This document shows, piece by piece, positions 59,108-64,000 of a stretch of DNA of 64,000 nt. Origin of the DNA: Polyangiaceae bacterium (GTDB lineage Bacteria; Myxococcota_A; Polyangia; Polyangiales; Polyangiaceae); NCBI GenBank assembly GCA_016712345.1, contig JADJRH010000001.1:620001-684000 (forward strand), given 5' to 3'. Position 1 is the stretch's first letter; the number at the start of each line of letters is the position of its first letter. The notes under the pieces are model-generated. The model saw only the letters and a list, made by a program, of their open reading frames with translations, was not told where the DNA came from and ran no database searches. The position numbers and the translations under genes were made by a program.

Positions 59108-61081
59108 TCACTCAACGGGCTGCGGTTCTTGGCCCTGTGTGAGCGTGTAACGTTTGTTGCCATTGAGCATGAACGTTTGGGTGGTTAACGCGGCATCGGG
59201 CCAGCGCACCGTCACTTCGGCGGTGCAGCTTGCACCGAGGCCAACGTGCACGGTTAGGTCGTCTTGTGTTCCATAATGACCGTGGCCGCCGCCCACGTCT
59301 CGCGTTTGGGTCATGTCGCCGGACTTGACTGTAACGCGCGCACCGATGGCGGCGTTATTGGTTCCCGCGGCGCCCTTTAATGAAATGCGCAGATAGTTGC
59401 CGTTTTGGCCAATGACGTTTTCAAACAGGCGCACTTGAGACGTTGCATAACAATCATCGGGTTCAGAAGCGTCGCATCGCGCGCGCGAATGACCGACAAC
59501 GATATCGAGGTCACCGTCGTTATCAAAATCGGCGACAGCGCTTCCGTGGCTGCGGTGATGGTCAATTCCCAACTCAATGGGAACGGGTTCAAACTTGGCA
59601 GCGCTCACTTGGTGAAATAATAGCCCGTGATTGCCGGGATAATCAGAGGCTCCTTGATAAACATCGGGCCAGCCGTCGTTATCAAAATCGAATAACGAAC
59701 CGGTCATAATGCCGTCGTTCCATGCAAGCACCGAGTGTTCAAACACAAGACCGAGTGCGTCGTTGCCGGGGCGATCAAAACGAACATCCGCCTCACCCGT
59801 ATTGAGCATAAGCTCCGACGGGTCGGACGAACTGCCCACGTCCCAATGAACAATTTCTCCGGTTAGGAGATCGATATCGCCGTCGTTGTCGATATCCATA
59901 CATTCTGTGGCGCCGCTGTTTCCCCCTAAACGAAACGGTTCGCGATCAAAGTCGTGATCCCAACGAAAAGCGTCTTCGTCTTTGGTGCAAGCAATGTATT
60001 GGGGCGCTGGAACACCGGTGCAATCTTCGGCATCTGGGTGGAGTTTGCACCAGCAACGCGCCGATTCGTTATCGGTCCAATCGGTGCGTTGATCAAACGC
60101 ATATCCAGAATCAATGCTTCGATTTGTGAATAGAAAATCAGCCGGCTGGCCGCCGGATTGCCAAAGATGGCTGGGGGCGCGACCATAAGAAGCGGCGAGC
60201 AGTTCTGGGTTGCCGTCGTTATTGAGATCACACGCGTTGGACGACCATCCAATAGAGTGGCCCAGCGCTTTGTTGAGATCGGCAACAACGGACCAAGCTT
60301 TGGTTTTAAGGCCCTGCAATACCGTTACATCGGCAAAATGGCCGGCACCGTCACCTTTATAAAGCCTGTCTTGAACGGGAGTGCCGTTGTTTGTGTTTTG
60401 GACCACCCATACATCGAGATTTCCGTCGCGATCGAAGTCAACGAACGTGACGCCGGCCACCGAGTCTTTTTTGGGCGCCGCAATTCGAAACGGATTTTCA
60501 ACCGGGCCGAGGCTGAATGTTCCGTCGCCGTTGTTGATTAAAAGCTCGGTGGTTTCAGGTGAAAGAGGATCGGAGTTATTGGTAAAGCCGGTAATTGCGT
60601 CGAGGTCGCCGTCGTTATCGACATCACCGAATGCGATCACTTCACCGGGGCGGCCGAGATTGGGTTCGGGGTTTTGGCGAAGCTGGCGAAAACCGCTCGA
60701 TTGCGTGACGTCTTCAAAGCCGCCTTTTTGGTTATTGCGCAATAACCACGACTGGCGAACGCCGCCCGCTGCAAAGTCGTCACCGGCGTTGCCGCCGCGG
60801 CGAACGATTAAATCGGCCCATCCGTCGCCGTCAAAATCAACGGCGTTGATGCGTACACCTTCGACGGCGAGCGCATCTAGGCCCCATTTGGTTGTGGAGT
60901 CGACGAACGCCTGCGTGCCGGCGGTCCACTTTGCATCGGCATTGCAGACAGGCGCCGAGCCGCCGCTTCCGCCGGTGCCACCGCCCGAACCACCGGTGCC
61001 GCCTGTGCCCCCATCACACGCCGCAAGAAAGAGTACACCGGCAGGAAAGAGTACACACGAAACGGCACGTCGAAAGCGCAT
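59108..61081 (-). CDS. FG-GAP/VCBS-repeat lipoprotein with ASPIC/UnbV domain
   Basis: A 657-aa protein from ATG 61081 with lipobox 'LAAC|DGG' and a Gly/Thr/Ser linker. Integrin-like Ca-binding blades are repeated: 'DFDGDGWADLIV', 'DVDNDGDLDAITG', 'DFDRDGNLDVWV', 'DIDNDGDIDLLTG', 'DFDNDGWPDVYQG' and 'DFDNDGDLDIVVG'. The C-terminus is an ASPIC/UnbV module ('GARVTVKSGDMTQTRDVGGGHGHYG', in part, and 'VTVRWPDAALTTQTF'). It is a beta-propeller surface lipoprotein, probably adhesive. A Cys-rich insert ('CWCKLHPDAEDC') lies mid-protein. Confidence 0.92.
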   Translation of the reverse strand: MRFRRAVSCVLFPAGVLFLAACDGGTGGTGGSGGGTGGSGGSAPVCNADAKWTAGTQAFVDSTTKWGLDALAVEGVRINAVDFDGDGWADLIVRRGGNAGDDFAAGGVRQSWLLRNNQKGGFEDVTQSSGFRQLRQNPEPNLGRPGEVIAFGDVDNDGDLDAITGFTNNSDPLSPETTELLINNGDGTFSLGPVENPFRIAAPKKDSVAGVTFVDFDRDGNLDVWVVQNTNNGTPVQDRLYKGDGAGHFADVTVLQGLKTKAWSVVADLNKALGHSIGWSSNACDLNNDGNPELLAASYGRAPSHLWQSGGQPADFLFTNRSIDSGYAFDQRTDWTDNESARCWCKLHPDAEDCTGVPAPQYIACTKDEDAFRWDHDFDREPFRLGGNSGATECMDIDNDGDIDLLTGEIVHWDVGSSSDPSELMLNTGEADVRFDRPGNDALGLVFEHSVLAWNDGIMTGSLFDFDNDGWPDVYQGASDYPGNHGLLFHQVSAAKFEPVPIELGIDHHRSHGSAVADFDNDGDLDIVVGHSRARCDASEPDDCYATSQVRLFENVIGQNGNYLRISLKGAAGTNNAAIGARVTVKSGDMTQTRDVGGGHGHYGTQDDLTVHVGLGASCTAEVTVRWPDAALTTQTFMLNGNKRYTLTQGQEPQPVE

Positions 61082-61098
61082 GAAAGAAGCGTAACGTG

Positions 61099-61191
61099 TC
61101 CCCCCCGCGGCGCGAAGCGACGCTTGGGGGGGACCGCCGCGCGCAGGGCGGCGAAGCGACCGAGCACGGCGAGGGGGGGCAGCGTGAGGAA
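61099..61191. repeat. GC-rich intergenic repeat element, copy 4
   Basis: GTCCCCCCC, then 'GCGGCGCGAAGCGACGC', then TTGGGGGGGACC, then 'GCGGCGAAGCGACCGAGCACGGC', closing in GAGGGGGGGCAGC. It lies in the gap between two minus-strand genes and shares most with copy 1. Confidence 0.6.
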
Positions 61192-61236
61192 GGGGCGATG
61201 AGGAAGAACGACGTGCGTTTGGGGGTGACCCAATTG

Positions 61237-64000
61237 TTAGGCTTTGGCGCCTTTGAGCTTCGCCATGAGTTCTTTTGCGGGGGCGAAGTTTTTGTCGTTA
61301 TCGAGGGCGCGTTCGAGCATTTGAATGGCCTTTTTGTCGTCGTTTTGGCGATGACTGATGTCGGCCAGGTAATAGAAAACTTCACCTTTGGTGATGGGTG
61401 AATGCTCGTCGAGCTTTTGCAGGAGGAGGGCGCGGAAGGTTTTTTGTGCGCGATCGATGTGACCGTCTCGGACCTTTGTGTCGGCGGCGGCTTCGCTGAG
61501 TTCGAGCGAGAGAACGCCGAGTTCACGCAGGATGCCGATAGAGCCCGGATCGACTTTGAATGCGTCGTCGAGTTCGGTGAGGGCGCGTTCTTTTTCACCC
61601 GAGGCAATGAGCGCACGAGCGAGGCGATGTTGCACCGCGGCGCGTTCTTTGGACTTGCGAGTGCCGAACGACGCGATGACTTTTTCGAGCGCGACGATGG
61701 CTTCTTTTCCGCGGCCCGCTGATGTGTACGCATCGGAGAGAGCGAAGAGAAGTTCGCGATCGTCGGGTTTGAGAGCGCTTGCTTTTTCAAGCAATTCAGC
61801 CGCGGATCCGGGCTCGCTGCGCTTGGCGGAGTGAATCTCGGCCGCCTTGCGGAAGAGCATGATCTTTTCCGGTGCTTCGGTGGCCATTTCGGCGTTGCCT
61901 GTAATGAGCGTTGCGAGTTCGGCCCAGGCTTGTTGCTTTTCGTAGAGGGCGAGCAAACGCTTGCGTACTTCGGGCGCTTTTTCGTCGGCGGAAAGGCCGC
62001 GTTCAAGCGCTTTGCGGGTGGCGGCGTCGTCCTTGAGGGCAACGTAGAGATCGGCGAGGCGAAGCGATGTTTTCACCGCGTCCTCGCCTTTCACTTCACC
62101 CAAGTACGATTCGAGCATTTTTGCGGCTTCAGCTTTTTCACCGCGATGTTCGTAGAGGCGCGCGAGAGCGAAGAGTGCGCCTTTGTGTTTGGCGTCGCGC
62201 TCGAGCACGGCGAGGTACGTGTCGATCGCTTTCTTCGAGTCGTTCAAGCGAACTTCGTACACTTCGCCGAGTTTCACCGAGTAAGTGAGTTCACCCGGGA
62301 TGTCGTTGCGATCTTTGGCGAGGTCGATCTGCTGCGAGAAAAGCGTTGCGAGATCGTCGTCGCGACCGGTTTTTTCGTAGAGCTGGGCGAGCAGTTCTGT
62401 CGCCTTGGGATCGCCGGGCTCTTCTTCCAAAACGGCGCGAAGGTGTTCTGTCGCTTCACCGATACTGTCGAGTTTTTCGAGGCAGATCTGCGCACTTTCG
62501 AGGCGAAGTGCGGAGCGGGCTGCCGGCGACTCGGCCAGATCGATGAGGCGCGCAAGGAGCGCGAGGAGATCTTTGTGGCGACCGGTCTTGGCGTAGAGCT
62601 TTCTGAGCGCTTCGGCGGCGGCTTTGTCGTCGGGGTCGGCGTCAAAGATCGTGTCGTAAAGCTCGATCGCGGCGCTGTCGTCGTTGAGCTTTTCGGCGGC
62701 AACCGATGCGGCGCGATGGCGAAGCTCTTTGACCTTGTCGGCTTCAAGAGTGAGTTCGGCCTGGCGAACGAGCAATGAGTACACTTCTTTGAAGTCGCCG
62801 GCTTTTGTGCGGACTTCGGTGAGGCCGTCGAGAGCCCAGAGGTCGCTGTCGTCGGCTTCGATCATTTCACGCAGGATGGCCTCTACGAGCGCGTTGTCGG
62901 AGAGGGCCGACTCGGCGAGCGCTTTGGCTTCACGGCGGAGGTCGGCCGCGGTTCCACCGCCGATGAGAGCGGCGAGGCGGCGCAACGTGGCCACGAGATC
63001 GCGCTCACGACCCGGGGTGCGCTGAAGCGATTCAATCGAGCGAAGGATTTCTTCGTTGGTGGCATCGTGTTTGAGCGCCTGTTCAAGCGCTCGTTCACTG
63101 CCTGTGGGATCGCCGATTTTGTCTTTGCGCCAGCCGGCGATTTTGACCCAGAGATCGCGCGCGGCGTCGCTTGCAAGTGCGTCGCGCGATGAAACGGTGG
63201 ACTCAAGTGCGTCTGCCGCTGCTTTCCATCCGTTCACAACGGGGGAGAGGCGTTCGATCTCGGTGAGTACATCGTTGTCACCCGGATCGTCGGCAAACGC
63301 CGCGATGAGCGCTTTGTGGGCCGCGCCCGCGTCACCGGATTGATCCTCAAGGACGCGCGCGAGATCGAGGCGAAGGCGAACGCGTTCACCGGGGGTTCCA
63401 ACGTGGGCGATGCGCTTTTCGAAGAGGCGCGCGAGAGCCGGCCAGTCGGCCTGCGTTCGGTACACACCTTCGAGCGCGTCGGCGGCCTCTTCAAACAGGT
63501 CGCTGTTCTCGGTGAGCTTTTCGAGCGCGGCGCGCGCGGGACCGTGATCGGGCGCACGTTCAAGCGCTTGTCGCAAGGTGGAGAGGCCCTGCGATTTGTC
63601 GCCGAACGTGTCGATCTGAATGCTGGCGAGGCGATGGTAGAGGTCGGCCTGTTCGCGATCAGAAGTGACAACGCTCACGCGGCGTTCGAGAACGTCAGCG
63701 AGGGCTTTTGTGTCGCCCAATCGGCCGTAGAGGCGATCGAGCGCCTCCAGCAGTTCGGGTGTGTCACCCGCGTGCTCCACGGCCTTTGCGTACGCTTCAA
63801 CGCTGCGGCGGTCGTCCTTGAGCTTTTCTTCAGCGATGCGGCCGAGGCGGAGATAGAGGTCTTTCGCGACGGTCGCATCGAAGATGGCGCCGGCCCGCTC
63901 CGCGAGTTTGTCGCAGTAGCGCACCGTGCCGCCCGAACGTTCGACAACGCGTTCGATCTCTTCGTGGAGCGAAGGATCGTCGGGTGTGTCATCGAGCGCG
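61237..64000 (-). CDS. Very large TPR-repeat protein (N-terminus beyond window)
   Basis: The minus-strand frame is open from the window end at 64000 down to the stop at 61237, more than 920 codons; GTG 63924 is internal. It consists almost entirely of helical TPR-like units of about 34-45 residues, e.g. 'EAYAKAVEHAGDTPELLEALDRLY', 'ALFALARLYEHRGEKAEAAKML' and 'VFYYLADISHRQNDDKKAIQML'. It has low Cys and no membrane segment. Such proteins are common in myxobacteria as cytoplasmic scaffolds. The partner is unknown. Confidence 0.9.
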   Translation of the reverse strand, partial: ALDDTPDDPSLHEEIERVVERSGGTVRYCDKLAERAGAIFDATVAKDLYLRLGRIAEEKLKDDRRSVEAYAKAVEHAGDTPELLEALDRLYGRLGDTKALADVLERRVSVVTSDREQADLYHRLASIQIDTFGDKSQGLSTLRQALERAPDHGPARAALEKLTENSDLFEEAADALEGVYRTQADWPALARLFEKRIAHVGTPGERVRLRLDLARVLEDQSGDAGAAHKALIAAFADDPGDNDVLTEIERLSPVVNGWKAAADALESTVSSRDALASDAARDLWVKIAGWRKDKIGDPTGSERALEQALKHDATNEEILRSIESLQRTPGRERDLVATLRRLAALIGGGTAADLRREAKALAESALSDNALVEAILREMIEADDSDLWALDGLTEVRTKAGDFKEVYSLLVRQAELTLEADKVKELRHRAASVAAEKLNDDSAAIELYDTIFDADPDDKAAAEALRKLYAKTGRHKDLLALLARLIDLAESPAARSALRLESAQICLEKLDSIGEATEHLRAVLEEEPGDPKATELLAQLYEKTGRDDDLATLFSQQIDLAKDRNDIPGELTYSVKLGEVYEVRLNDSKKAIDTYLAVLERDAKHKGALFALARLYEHRGEKAEAAKMLESYLGEVKGEDAVKTSLRLADLYVALKDDAATRKALERGLSADEKAPEVRKRLLALYEKQQAWAELATLITGNAEMATEAPEKIMLFRKAAEIHSAKRSEPGSAAELLEKASALKPDDRELLFALSDAYTSAGRGKEAIVALEKVIASFGTRKSKERAAVQHRLARALIASGEKERALTELDDAFKVDPGSIGILRELGVLSLELSEAAADTKVRDGHIDRAQKTFRALLLQKLDEHSPITKGEVFYYLADISHRQNDDKKAIQMLERALDNDKNFAPAKELMAKLKGAKA

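Overview
The window looks like a chromosomal segment of a GC-rich predatory or gliding-type myxobacterium (Myxococcota, probably Polyangia-like). The grounds are: many secreted lipoproteins with 'CGDG...CDDGN...DGC...C' myxobacterial Cys-rich repeats and Gly/Thr linkers after the lipobox, a fibro-slime domain protein, an FtsY with a long Pro/Ala/Lys acidic-basic N-terminal domain, very large TPR proteins, and HEAT-repeat and beta-barrel proteins typical of this phylum. No rRNA, tRNA, CRISPR array, prophage or intact IS was seen.

Layout. 1-4.6 kb (minus): two exported TPR/repeat proteins, the first running off the left edge. 5.2-6.9 kb: a Cys-rich lipoprotein and a YraN-type protein. 7.5-9.3 kb (minus): a HAMP membrane protein and a HEAT-repeat protein. 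9.6-16 kb (plus): an Ig/carboxypeptidase-regulatory-like membrane protein, FtsY, two adjacent outer-membrane beta-barrel proteins and a HEAT-repeat protein. 16-20.7 kb (plus): an outer-membrane barrel translationally coupled to a 13-heme c-type cytochrome, then a small protein and a frameshifted lipoprotein, together a candidate porin-cytochrome module. 20.9-22.9 kb: a two-gene Septu-type anti-phage system (PtuA ATPase, PtuB HNH nuclease). 23-35.7 kb: Cys-rich lipoproteins (one with 15 repeats, preceded by a MITE-like element), two M15/DUF882/extensin-type peptidoglycan peptidases, D-aminoacyl-tRNA deacylase, a fatty-acid-hydroxylase-type membrane enzyme, a ketopantoate-reductase-like enzyme, a parvulin lipoprotein and a radical SAM enzyme. 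35.8-41.4 kb: a CPBP protease, a HAD phosphatase, a Cys-rich lipoprotein, a GH35 enzyme and a LigB-type dioxygenase. 41.5-48 kb (minus): nuoL-nuoM-nuoN, the three antiporter-like subunits of complex I, with unusual extra domains. 48.5-52.9 kb: SpoIID-domain lipoprotein, M14 carboxypeptidase, class IV aminotransferase, ALDH7 dehydrogenase. 52.9-56.9 kb (minus): a tight four-gene operon for an uncharacterised MotA/ExbB-type ion-driven motor. 57-61 kb: fibro-slime and FG-GAP/ASPIC lipoproteins. 61.2-64 kb: a large TPR protein running off the right edge.

The observations I rate highest are: (1) the four-gene motor operon, in which one TolR/ExbD-like partner has the membrane Asp and the other has Ser at the same position; (2) complex I subunits NuoL and NuoM carrying extra, probably periplasmic domains (a His-rich plus PEGA-like insert, and a signal-peptide plus DUF1573-like N-terminus); (3) a strongly over-represented palindrome GTGTACAC, found by hand at least 17 times in 64 kb and often at the centre of hairpins between genes; (4) a GC-rich intergenic repeat family and a 177-bp MITE-like hairpin. 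Two genes (the nuoM N-terminus and the lipoprotein at 19.6-20.7 kb) each look broken by a single missing base, so sequencing error must be excluded.

All coordinates and counts come from reading the sequence by eye. No database search was possible, so family names rest on recognised motifs.
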